Shown: positions 26,557-34,093 of the stretch, piece by piece | Layout of the letters: each line of letters begins with the position of its first letter | Position numbering within the stretch: position 1 is the stretch's first letter | NCBI GenBank assembly: GCA_965227445.1 | Contig: OZ245751.1 | Location: 3,906,001 to 3,970,000, forward strand | Reading direction: 5' to 3' | Source: DT-110 sp030148525 | Lineage (GTDB): Bacteria; Bacteroidota; Bacteroidia; Chitinophagales; Saprospiraceae | Length of the DNA stretch: 64,000 nt | Translations under genes and position numbers: made by a program | Notes under the pieces: model-generated | What the model saw: the letters and a program-made list of their open reading frames with translations, nothing else | Told to the model about the DNA's origin: nothing | The model's database searches: none

Positions 26557-26585
26557 ATTTATTTGGTAACGGTAAAGCAGTTGAC

Positions 26586-27392
26586 TTATTCTTCCAGTCC
26601 CAAAATGGCCGGGTTCATACCCATGCTGGAAAAGCCCCCGTCGTGGTACAGGTTTTGCATGGTAACCCGCTTAGTCAGATCCGAGAACAAGGTGATGCAA
26701 TAGTCTGCGCAATCTTCAGCCGATGCATTTCCGAGCGGAGACATTTTCTCTGCGTAGTTGAAAAACTCCTCGAACCCTTTCACTCCGCTGCCAGCGGTGG
26801 TCCAGGTTGGTGACTGAGAAACAGTATTCACCCGTACTTTGCGTTCCGCAAAGTGATAGCCAAAGCTCCGTGCGAAAGATTCCAGAAGTGCTTTGGATTC
26901 GGCCATTTCACTGTAATCGGGAAAAACGCGCTGGGCAGCAATATAGCTCAGCCCCAGGATGGACCCCCATTCGTTCATGGCGTCGAGTTTCCAAAGGGAC
27001 TGCATAACCTTATGGAAGCTGATGGCCGATACATCAAAGGTCTTCTGCATCCAGTCGTATTTCAGGTCTGTATAGTGGCGATTTTTGCGCACGTTCACCG
27101 ACATCCCGATGGCGTGCAAAACAAAGTCGATCTTGCCGCCCAACACGTCCATAGACTTTTCAAAAAGGGCATCCAGGTCTTCCATACTGGTTGCATCGGC
27201 AGGGATGATCTCGGCATTCAGTTTCTCCCCCAGATCCTGCAATTCCCCTAACCGCATAGCTACCGGAGCGTTGGTCAGCGTAATAGTTGCGCCTTGCTCT
27301 ACGCAGCGCTCGGCCACTTTCCAGGCAATGGAATCCTTATTCAGTGCTCCGAAGACCACTCCGCGTTTTCCGGCTAACAATTTGGTGCTCAT
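26586..27392 (-). CDS. fabI: Enoyl-ACP reductase I
   Basis: 268 residues. Short-chain dehydrogenase fold with the FabI-type N terminus (LLAGKRGVVFGALNKDSIAW) and the catalytic Tyr-x6-Lys in DYSEMAESKALLESFAR. It catalyses the last NADH-dependent step of each fatty acid elongation round. Length and the final GGFSSMGM region are normal. It lies 23 nt downstream of recN on the same strand, so the two may share a transcript. Confidence 0.95.
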   Translation of the reverse strand: MSTKLLAGKRGVVFGALNKDSIAWKVAERCVEQGATITLTNAPVAMRLGELQDLGEKLNAEIIPADATSMEDLDALFEKSMDVLGGKIDFVLHAIGMSVNVRKNRHYTDLKYDWMQKTFDVSAISFHKVMQSLWKLDAMNEWGSILGLSYIAAQRVFPDYSEMAESKALLESFARSFGYHFAERKVRVNTVSQSPTWTTAGSGVKGFEEFFNYAEKMSPLGNASAEDCADYCITLFSDLTKRVTMQNLYHDGGFSSMGMNPAILGLEE

Positions 27393-27415
27393 ATAACTTG
27401 TTTTATGTTTTCGTT

Positions 27416-29074
27416 TTATACTTGGCTCAATAGCTCTTTGGCATTCTCAATGGCCGAGGCGCTGGGCGGGTCCTGACTCAACATAGTAGCGATGGCCTCT
27501 ATCCGGGCATCGTCTTCCAGCAGCCGGACCTTAGTTACCGTGCGCTCTTCCCTAATGTCTTTGAACACAAAGTAATGCCGATCGGCCCGCGAGGCGATCT
27601 GCGGAGAATGAGTTATGGTGATTACCTGGTGCTCGTTCGACAGCTTACGCAAAATGGTCCCCATTTTCAAAGCCACATCACCGGAAATACCCGAGTCAAT
27701 CTCGTCAAAGATGAGGGATGGCAATGGAATGGCCGAGGCCACGAGTGATTTTATAACCAGGGCCAGGCGTGATAATTCACCGCCCGAAGCTACATCTTTT
27801 ATTTCCTGCAGACGACTGCCTTTATTGGCAGCAAAAAGAAAGCGTACTTCATCCCAACCATTGGGTCCAAGGTCCTGCATAACGGAAAATTGAACCTCAA
27901 TCCGGGCGTGGGGCATCGCCAACTGGGCCAGCATATCCTCCACCTTTTTGCTGAAATTATCCACCACTGATTTACGGCGTTCGCTCAGGCTTTCGGCCAA
28001 TTTGATCAATTGCGATTCGCGTTCCTCGATCCGTGCCTCCAACTGGAATATCCCGTCACTCAGATCCTGATAGGTAGCTAATTGGCGTTGCAGCTTCTCC
28101 TGAATATTCAGGAGCTCTTCCACTGTAGCGACCGAGTGTTTATTCTGTAGGCGGTAGATAAGATCGAGCCTGGTTTGCACTTCCTGGATTCGTTCGGGAT
28201 TGTGTTCCGTACTTTCCCCAACCTGTTCGAATTCGCCCGCCAGGTCGTTCAATTCCAGTAATAAACTATCGAAACGCTCCTGGAGCTTGCGCAGTTCCTG
28301 GTCGTAATCGCTGACTTGTTGCAGGGCTGATTGCAATTGGTCGAGCTGTCCGATAATGGAGGTTTCGCGTTCGCTTAGCCCCTGGTATACTTCGTGCAGC
28401 GTTTGCTTAATATCTTCGGCATTGGTGAGGCGGCTGAGTTCGTCTTCCAATTCCTCCTGTTCCCCGGCTACCAGTTCGGCTTCATTGAATTCATTGAGTT
28501 GGAATTCGATAAAATCCACTTCTTTGCGTCCCTGTTCGTCCAGCTTTCGACGTTCGGCCAGCTCTTTTTTATCAGCCTGATATGTTTGGTATCCCTGCCG
28601 GTAGGAGCGCAGGAGTTCTTTGTTATTGGCCAGGGCGTCCACCATTTTCAGCTGAAAAGACATGCTATTTATGTCCAGCGTATCGAACTGTTGGTGCAGG
28701 TCCACTAACTCCCCCGTCAGGGCTTGGAGAACTTTTAGAGTAGTGGGCGTATCGTTGACGAAAGCCCGGCTTTTGCCGGAAGGCGTTATCTCACGCCTTA
28801 TAACCAACTCCTCGTCGTAGTCGATATCCTCCGCTTCAAAGAAGGAGCGCAATTCGTAGCGACCTATGGAAAAATAGGCCTCTACCACGCACTTTTCGTT
28901 TTCGGCGTACAGGGATTTGGTATCGGCCCGTTTACCCATGATCAGGCCCAATGCACCAAGTAAAATAGACTTACCAGCCCCGGTCTCTCCGGTTATGATG
29001 GTCAGTCCATCCGCAAAATCGATGGCTAATTCATCGATTATGGCGTAATTTTTAATGTAAAGTCGCTGGACCAT
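27416..29074 (-). CDS. recN: DNA repair ATPase RecN
   Basis: 552 residues, SMC-like. Walker A GETGAGKS lies at about 29-36, two coiled-coil arms flank a central region, and a C-terminal ABC signature (DVASGGELSRLALVIKSL) and Walker B (LPSLIFDEIDSGISGDVA) are present. RecN acts in double-strand break repair, tethering DNA ends for RecA. No SOS box is expected or seen in this phylum. fabI follows immediately. Confidence 0.95.
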   Translation of the reverse strand: MVQRLYIKNYAIIDELAIDFADGLTIITGETGAGKSILLGALGLIMGKRADTKSLYAENEKCVVEAYFSIGRYELRSFFEAEDIDYDEELVIRREITPSGKSRAFVNDTPTTLKVLQALTGELVDLHQQFDTLDINSMSFQLKMVDALANNKELLRSYRQGYQTYQADKKELAERRKLDEQGRKEVDFIEFQLNEFNEAELVAGEQEELEDELSRLTNAEDIKQTLHEVYQGLSERETSIIGQLDQLQSALQQVSDYDQELRKLQERFDSLLLELNDLAGEFEQVGESTEHNPERIQEVQTRLDLIYRLQNKHSVATVEELLNIQEKLQRQLATYQDLSDGIFQLEARIEERESQLIKLAESLSERRKSVVDNFSKKVEDMLAQLAMPHARIEVQFSVMQDLGPNGWDEVRFLFAANKGSRLQEIKDVASGGELSRLALVIKSLVASAIPLPSLIFDEIDSGISGDVALKMGTILRKLSNEHQVITITHSPQIASRADRHYFVFKDIREERTVTKVRLLEDDARIEAIATMLSQDPPSASAIENAKELLSQV

Positions 29075-29178
29075 AGTTGGTAATTCGTGTCTTTTTAGTC
29101 GCTCGCCGCCTCTGTCACGGGCAGGCTCTTATGTGGTGAGCGTGGCCGGATGCCAAGTATAGCGGTAAAAATAAGTGA

Positions 29179-29203
29179 TTTGGTATTAAATACCTTATTT
29201 TTG
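29179..29203 (+). promoter_or_regulatory. Candidate promoter of lipoprotein gene
   Basis: TTTG at 29179-29182 and TATTTTTG at 29196-29203. The -7 element fits TAnnTTTG exactly, but the gap is shorter than usual. A small palindrome, GGTATTAAATACC (29182-29194), lies between the two elements and could be an operator. Confidence 0.35.
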
Positions 29204-29240
29204 GCGTTTCAAGAACATGTAACACCAAAGCAATATAGGC

Positions 29241-29735
29241 ATGAAAAAGAGGTTGGTCGCAATCGCAATTTTAGGGACGTTGTTGACAGGTTGTCAAAAT
29301 AATAATGACAACAATTGGCAACCATTGGATTTGTTGGAGTATGGATTACCGATTACCGTCCAGGCACCGGATAGTACTACCGTGAATGCGTCTGACCTGG
29401 GCATCATGCAAGACGTTACCCTGAAAGGCGTATCTGATCCCGATTATTACATTCAGATATACGCTTCCAAAGTTAATAATACCGATGTCGCCCAGATCAA
29501 GGCCGATCAGGTGAGCGACGTCCGGAATAACCCATATTTTTCGCGTATTGTAGAAGAAGATGAACAGGGCTTCATCTTTGAAACCGCCATTGACAGCACA
29601 AACTACTATAGCTTCCGGTACATCTATTTACAGGGCGATACAGAGTTCATCTTCACGACGGGTTTGGCCAAAACCTTTAATCTCGAACAAGTCGAACAGA
29701 TGTACGAAGGGGTGCGCCAGGGAGGTGAAAAGTAA
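29241..29735 (+). CDS. Lipoprotein of unknown function
   Basis: 164 residues. MKKRLVAIAILGTLLTGC is a lipoprotein signal (lipobox LTGC, Cys18) followed by an Asn-rich linker. The mature domain is compact and mixed alpha/beta (LPITVQAPDSTTVNASDLG, YIQIYASKVNN, YYSFRYIYLQGDTEFIFTTG). No family recognised. It is monocistronic, ending before a strong hairpin at 30001. Confidence 0.75.
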   Translation: MKKRLVAIAILGTLLTGCQNNNDNNWQPLDLLEYGLPITVQAPDSTTVNASDLGIMQDVTLKGVSDPDYYIQIYASKVNNTDVAQIKADQVSDVRNNPYFSRIVEEDEQGFIFETAIDSTNYYSFRYIYLQGDTEFIFTTGLAKTFNLEQVEQMYEGVRQGGEK

Positions 29736-29759
29736 TCCCGGCCGGTTTCGGGCTTGTGT

Positions 29760-29834
29760 TTAGCGAAATTCGCGTTTTGCTTCCATGCGGTAATACAAAA
29801 TCAGGATCACCAGCAATACGAGTGGAATGATCAT
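29760..29834 (-). CDS. Possible 24-residue membrane peptide
   Basis: MIIPLVLLVILILYYRMEAK then REFR: a hydrophobic helix with a basic tail. The same frame is open up to an ATG at 30002 (80 residues), but the upstream part does not look like protein. It lies between the lipoprotein and sodA terminators. Either a real micro-protein or chance; kept at low confidence. Confidence 0.3.
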   Translation of the reverse strand: MIIPLVLLVILILYYRMEAKREFR

Positions 29835-30000
29835 GGGTATTTGGTTTGGGAATTTTGTAATATGTTCATGTTCCCCTATAAAATACGGGAATTCTGCACC
29901 TGGCGCAAGAGCCAAATATGCTGGTAACGTATCCTTAACAAGGGGGTTTAGCCGAAGCCAAATCAACATCATTTTAGGTGATACCAGCTGTCCATAAAAC

Positions 30001-30036
30001 AAAAGCCATTCCGGATCAGTTCCGGAATGGCTTTTT
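30001..30036. terminator. Bidirectional terminator between lipoprotein and sodA
   Basis: AAAAGCCATTCCGG (30001-30014) pairs with CCGGAATGGCTTTT (30022-30035), a 14-bp stem with A and T flanks. It suits the leftward sodA gene and rightward transcripts. Confidence 0.8.
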
Positions 30037-30057
30037 AGCAGGGAATGGATTAATGGT

Positions 30058-30672
30058 TTATTTAGCTGCCAGGTAGCGCTTATTCACTTCTTCCCAATTA
30101 ATCACATTCATGAATGCCTGGATATAATCCGGACGGCGATTCTGATAGTTCAGGTAATAGGCATGTTCCCACACATCCAGTCCCAGAATCGGAGTTCCTT
30201 TTTTATCGGCAACGTCCATCAGGGGGTTATCCTGATTTGGTGTACTGGTAACGAAGAGTTTTCCGCTATTATCGACACACAGCCAGGCCCAGCCGGAACC
30301 GAAACGGGTCGCCGCGGCTTTGGCGAAGGCTTCCTTAAATGCATCGATACCTCCCAGGTCACTATCGATTGCTTTGGCAACGTCCAGGTTACCAGCGGGT
30401 TCAGCTGAACCATTAGGGGACATTACTTCCCAAAACAGGCGGTGATTGTAAAAGCCACCTCCGTTATTGCGAACACCGGCGCTGTGCTTGGATACGTTCG
30501 CTAGAATATCTTCAATAGATTTATCCGCTAAATCAGTCCCTTCGATGGCAGCGTTCAGCTTTTTGGTATACCCGGCATGGTGCTTACCGTGGTGAATTTC
30601 CATGGTACGGGCATCAATATGGGGTTCCAGGGCATCGTAAGCATAGGGTAGATCAGGCAGTGTAAAGGCCAT
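30058..30672 (-). CDS. sodA: Superoxide dismutase, Mn type
   Basis: 204 residues from ATG 30672 (MAFTLPDLPYAYDALEPHID); 23 upstream in-frame residues up to 30741 do not fit the family. Metal ligands are H27, H77, D166 and H170 (DVWEHAYY). GGGFYNHRLFW at 71-81 is the Mn-type version of this segment; Fe enzymes usually have an Ala-Gln pair there, so Mn or cambialistic use is inferred. No signal peptide, hence cytoplasmic removal of superoxide. Confidence 0.93.
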   Translation of the reverse strand: MAFTLPDLPYAYDALEPHIDARTMEIHHGKHHAGYTKKLNAAIEGTDLADKSIEDILANVSKHSAGVRNNGGGFYNHRLFWEVMSPNGSAEPAGNLDVAKAIDSDLGGIDAFKEAFAKAAATRFGSGWAWLCVDNSGKLFVTSTPNQDNPLMDVADKKGTPILGLDVWEHAYYLNYQNRRPDYIQAFMNVINWEEVNKRYLAAK

Positions 30673-30872
30673 AGTGGTTTGATTTTTGGTTTTTGTAATA
30701 GTTTCGTTTTGGTTGGATACCAGATCTGAAAGGTATTCCATTTTGAAAACGTACCCATATCCAATAAGTTTATCAGCCTTCTCTAAAGTTGGTCAAACCA
30801 GATGTTGAGCTTAAAGAAAGCCCTGAAATCCCGTATCTTGGGAACCCAAACCAAACACACTAAACCGCGTCT

Positions 30873-32270
30873 ATGAGTTACCGTAAGGAAAAAGACAGTA
30901 TCGGTTGGGTCGACGTACCCGCCGACAAGTATTGGGCAGCACAAACCCAACGATCCAGCCAAAATTTCAAAATTGGCGGCCAGCAGATGCCCATTGAAGT
31001 AATCCGTGCTTTTGCTATCCTCAAAAAAGCCGCCGCAATTACCAACCGCGATGCCGGCGTTCTCGAGGCTGAAAAAGCCGGGTTGATCGCACGTGTTTGC
31101 GATGAGATCCTCGACGGCCAGTTGGATGATCAGTTCCCGCTCGTGGTCTGGCAAACCGGATCCGGTACACAATCAAATATGAACGTCAACGAAGTGATCG
31201 CTAACCGCGGCCACGTATTGCAAGGTGGACAGCTGGCCGATGAACAAAAAGCATTACATCCCAACGACGACGTCAATAAGTCGCAGTCGTCCAACGATAC
31301 CTTCCCTACGGCCATGCATATCGCTGCCTACAAAATACTGGTAGAGACAACCATTCCGGCCCTGGAGTCTCTGAAACAGGTATTTCAGGAGAAGTCCGAA
31401 AAATTCATGGAAGTAGTGAAAATTGGACGCACCCACTTTATGGATGCCACACCGGTCACGGTGGGCCAGGAACTTTCGGGCTACGTATCCCAACTCGATC
31501 ACGGTATTCGGGCCATTCGCAACAGCCTGCCCCATTTGGCTGAGTTAGCCCTGGGCGGTACCGCGGTCGGTACCGGATTGAACACCCCCCCGAACTACGA
31601 TACCGAGGTTGCCAAAAATATTGCCGACCTGTCCGGGCACCCTTTTGTCTCCGCCGAAAATAAGTTCGAAGCCCTCGCTGCTCACGACGCTATCGTCGAA
31701 GCCCACGGTGCCCTGAAAACAGTAGCCTGCTCCCTTATGAAAATTGGTAATGACATCCGTATGCTGGCTTCCGGTCCCCGCTCGGGCATCGGTGAATTAC
31801 TCATTCCGGCCAACGAACCGGGTTCTTCTATTATGCCCGGCAAGGTGAACCCTACGCAAGCCGAAGCACTTACCATGGCCATGGCCCAGGTGGTCGGAAA
31901 TGATGTGGCCATTAATGTTGGCGGCATGACCGGTCACTTTGAGCTCAATGTATTCAAGCCCATGATGATCTACAACTTCCTCGTGTCCGCCCGCCTGATT
32001 GCCGATTCAGCCAACAGCTTCAATGCCAATTGTATCCGGGGATTGGATGTAAATCAGTCGCGCATCAACGAGCACCTCAATAATTCGCTGATGCTGGTTA
32101 CGGCCTTGAATACCAAGATAGGATACGATAATGCCGCAAAAATTGCCAAGAAGGCCTACGCTGAGGACACTACGCTAAAAGAGGCAGCCATTGCCCTCGA
32201 CTTGCTCACGGCCGAGCAATTCGAGGAATGGGTACAACCCAAAGACATGGTAGGTCCACTTAAAAAATAA
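30873..32270 (+). CDS. fumC: Class II fumarate hydratase
   Basis: 465 residues, complete. Fumarase/aspartase superfamily signature GSSIMPGKVNP, plus VWQTGSGTQSNMNVNEV and GRTHFMDATPVTVGQE. It interconverts fumarate and malate in the TCA cycle; as an iron-free enzyme it tolerates superoxide, which fits its position divergent from sodA. A terminator follows at 32331. Confidence 0.96.
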   Translation: MSYRKEKDSIGWVDVPADKYWAAQTQRSSQNFKIGGQQMPIEVIRAFAILKKAAAITNRDAGVLEAEKAGLIARVCDEILDGQLDDQFPLVVWQTGSGTQSNMNVNEVIANRGHVLQGGQLADEQKALHPNDDVNKSQSSNDTFPTAMHIAAYKILVETTIPALESLKQVFQEKSEKFMEVVKIGRTHFMDATPVTVGQELSGYVSQLDHGIRAIRNSLPHLAELALGGTAVGTGLNTPPNYDTEVAKNIADLSGHPFVSAENKFEALAAHDAIVEAHGALKTVACSLMKIGNDIRMLASGPRSGIGELLIPANEPGSSIMPGKVNPTQAEALTMAMAQVVGNDVAINVGGMTGHFELNVFKPMMIYNFLVSARLIADSANSFNANCIRGLDVNQSRINEHLNNSLMLVTALNTKIGYDNAAKIAKKAYAEDTTLKEAAIALDLLTAEQFEEWVQPKDMVGPLKK

Positions 32271-32330
32271 GGCAGCGCAGCGATTTTATTTCATAAGCCT
32301 GGCGAAGGTCTTCGGGCTTACGCCAAAAAC

Positions 32331-32376
32331 AACAGGAGTTATCCGGTTCATTCGGATAACTCCTGTATTTTTTATT
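32331..32376. terminator. Terminator of fumC and of the RRM gene
   Basis: AACAGGAGTTATCCG (32331-32345) pairs with CGGATAACTCCTGT (32353-32366) and is followed by ATTTTTTATT. It lies between convergent genes and could serve both. Confidence 0.8.
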
Positions 32377-32393
32377 ATCGAATCGAATACGAT

Positions 32394-33398
32394 CTATTCG
32401 TTTTCGTCCCGCTCTTCACGGTCCTTGTAAGATCCCAGGTTTTTGTCATAGGCACTGCGATTGTCATCGCGCCTATCCCGATGGTCATCATTGGATGAGC
32501 GGTTGCGATCGTAGCTGCTGCGGTTGTCGTCGTACGAACTGCGACGATCATCATAGGATGAGCGGTTGCGATCGTAGCTGCTGCGATTGTCGTCGTACGA
32601 ACTGCGACGATCATCATAGGATGAGCGGTTGCGATCGTAGCTGCTGCGATTGTCGTCGTACGAACTGCGGCGGTCGTTGTAGCCACCTCCGCGGCGATCA
32701 TCGTAGCCACCTCCGCCTCCGCGGCGATCGTTGTAACCACCCCCGCCTCCGCGGCGATCATCGTAGCCTCCGCCTCTGCGGCGATCATAACCACCACCGC
32801 CGCCACGGCGATCATCGTAGCCGCCACCGCCACCACGGCGATCGTAGCCACCGCCACCGCCGCGGCGATCATAACCACCACCGCCTCCGCGGCGATCGTA
32901 GCCACCGCCACCACCGCGGCGATCATAGCCGCCACCGCCGCCACGGCGACCTCCGCCATAGCCACCGCCGCCTCCGCGACGGCCACCACCGTAGCCTCCG
33001 CCACGACGGCCGCCACCGCCACCGCCGCGGCGATCACTGAATTTGGCGCGTTCTTTCATGCGCTCAGCGCGCTGACGTTCGCGTTCTTCTTCCGGGACGC
33101 GATCCCCTTTACTGTTATAATGCATATCGTAGCTGGAACGGAAAGTGGATCCCTTTTTGCGGTCGTCCGCTTCCTTTACGATAAGTGTTTGACCTTCAAA
33201 ATCTGTTTCGTTTAAGGCAGCTATTGCTGCTTTTGCTTCTTCTTCGTTAGGCATCTCTACGAAGCCAAATCCACGGGATTTTCCGGTAAAATGGTCGATG
33301 ATAATACTAGCAGAGGAAACTTCTCCAAATTGTTCAAAGGCGGCTTGTAAACTGGGTTCTTGGGTACTAAAGTCTAATTTCCCTACAAAAATGTTCAT
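32394..33398 (-). CDS. RRM RNA-binding protein with RGG/YDRR and SSYD heptad repeats
   Basis: 334 residues. The N-terminal RRM (1-78) has RNP2 IFVGKL (3-8) and RNP1 RGFGFVEM (42-49), so single-stranded RNA binding is expected. A basic stretch (100-124) leads into a Gly/Arg/Tyr region of units like GGGGGYDRR (about 125-235), then at least eight heptapeptides of type SSYDDNR, SSYDRNR and SSYDDRR plus one variant, encoded by 63-bp repeats, and an acidic end. Bacterial RRM proteins of this type are common and often cold-induced, but such a long disordered tail is unusual. Repeat number may vary between strains. Confidence 0.88.
   Translation of the reverse strand: MNIFVGKLDFSTQEPSLQAAFEQFGEVSSASIIIDHFTGKSRGFGFVEMPNEEEAKAAIAALNETDFEGQTLIVKEADDRKKGSTFRSSYDMHYNSKGDRVPEEERERQRAERMKERAKFSDRRGGGGGGRRGGGYGGGRRGGGGGYGGGRRGGGGGYDRRGGGGGYDRRGGGGGYDRRGGGGGYDRRGGGGGYDDRRGGGGGYDRRRGGGYDDRRGGGGGYNDRRGGGGGYDDRRGGGYNDRRSSYDDNRSSYDRNRSSYDDRRSSYDDNRSSYDRNRSSYDDRRSSYDDNRSSYDRNRSSNDDHRDRRDDNRSAYDKNLGSYKDREERDENE
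32494..32995. repeat. In-frame coding repeats of the RRM gene
   Basis: Two repeat types within the coding sequence: 63-bp units beginning at 32494, 32557 and 32620 (heptapeptide triplets), and 27-bp units (Gly-rich, GGGGGYDRR) from about 32700 to 32995. Lengths are multiples of three, so copy-number change keeps the frame. The reverse-complement ORFs here are by-products of the repeats. Confidence 0.85.
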
Positions 33399-33616
33399 TG
33401 TTAATGGATTGATTTTGTGAATGCACAGCCGAATGTCTATGTATATTGTATTCCAGTACTATTTTTCGTTTCTAAGTTTGGGGTTTTGGTTTTAGATGTG
33501 GGGTTTGGGCTTATAAAAATAAGTTTCATTATCGATTATTTCAAATATGGGCCAAATACAATTGAAACAATCATTTTTGGCGCTTTATTAGCCCAAAAAT
33601 GTACATCCCGACTATC
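33399..33616. other. Intergenic region between divergent genes
   Basis: About 220 bp. It contains a short degenerate GTTTGGG-like heptamer run (33474-33511) and AT-rich sequence suitable for promoters of the RRM gene and the lipoprotein-pbpC pair. No ORF or RNA seen. Confidence 0.5.
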
Positions 33617-34093
33617 ATGAGAGCTCTTACCCTGATCATATTTCTGACTATTGGTCTTTTTTCCTGCCAACGACAGCAGGAATCCAGGGTATTGTGGTTG
33701 CCGCAAGGGCGACAAGTGGCTTTACTGCACGGCATGAAAGCTGCCCAGGTTTTGTTGCACGATCCACACTACCAGTACTTCGAACGCATCTCGCTGTCGG
33801 ATTTAGCTACTCAATTGAAACAGCCTACTTCTGCATTTCGTTCCCGCGAGGACGCACTTGCTCAATATAAAGAAGCACTCCGGACTAATATCCGCCGTTT
33901 CACCAGCCAAGAAGCCGAACTACTGGAAGGGCTTTTGCAGCAGGCCTGCCGGCTGATCCATCACATTGATCCCACTATTTTTCCCCGCAAGCTGGCTCTC
34001 ATCAAAGTAAGTGGACGTCTAATGAAACTGCAAAATCAGATCCGCGCAATAATTGAACAGTCCACCCCATCAAAGGACCCCGACCCCTCATGA
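33617..34093 (+). CDS. Lipoprotein coupled to pbpC
   Basis: 158 residues from ATG 33617 (MRALTLIIFLTIGLFSC, lipobox LFSC with Cys17); an ATG 18 nt upstream would spoil the signal peptide. The mature protein is helical and basic, with no family I recognise. Its last 4 nt overlap the ATG of pbpC, so the products are made together, and a role in peptidoglycan synthesis control, for example as an activator of PBP1C, is an inference from this coupling only. Confidence 0.75.
   Translation: MRALTLIIFLTIGLFSCQRQQESRVLWLPQGRQVALLHGMKAAQVLLHDPHYQYFERISLSDLATQLKQPTSAFRSREDALAQYKEALRTNIRRFTSQEAELLEGLLQQACRLIHHIDPTIFPRKLALIKVSGRLMKLQNQIRAIIEQSTPSKDPDPS

Noticed and set aside
32375..33037. Reverse ORF of Ala/Val repeats (AVAVAAVV type)
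   Set aside because: Alternative frame of the same repeats; the RRM frame has a real domain and start.
32495..33040. Forward ORF rich in Cys/Arg/His opposite the RRM gene
   Set aside because: It is the antisense frame of the coding repeats and looks gene-like only because of their composition.
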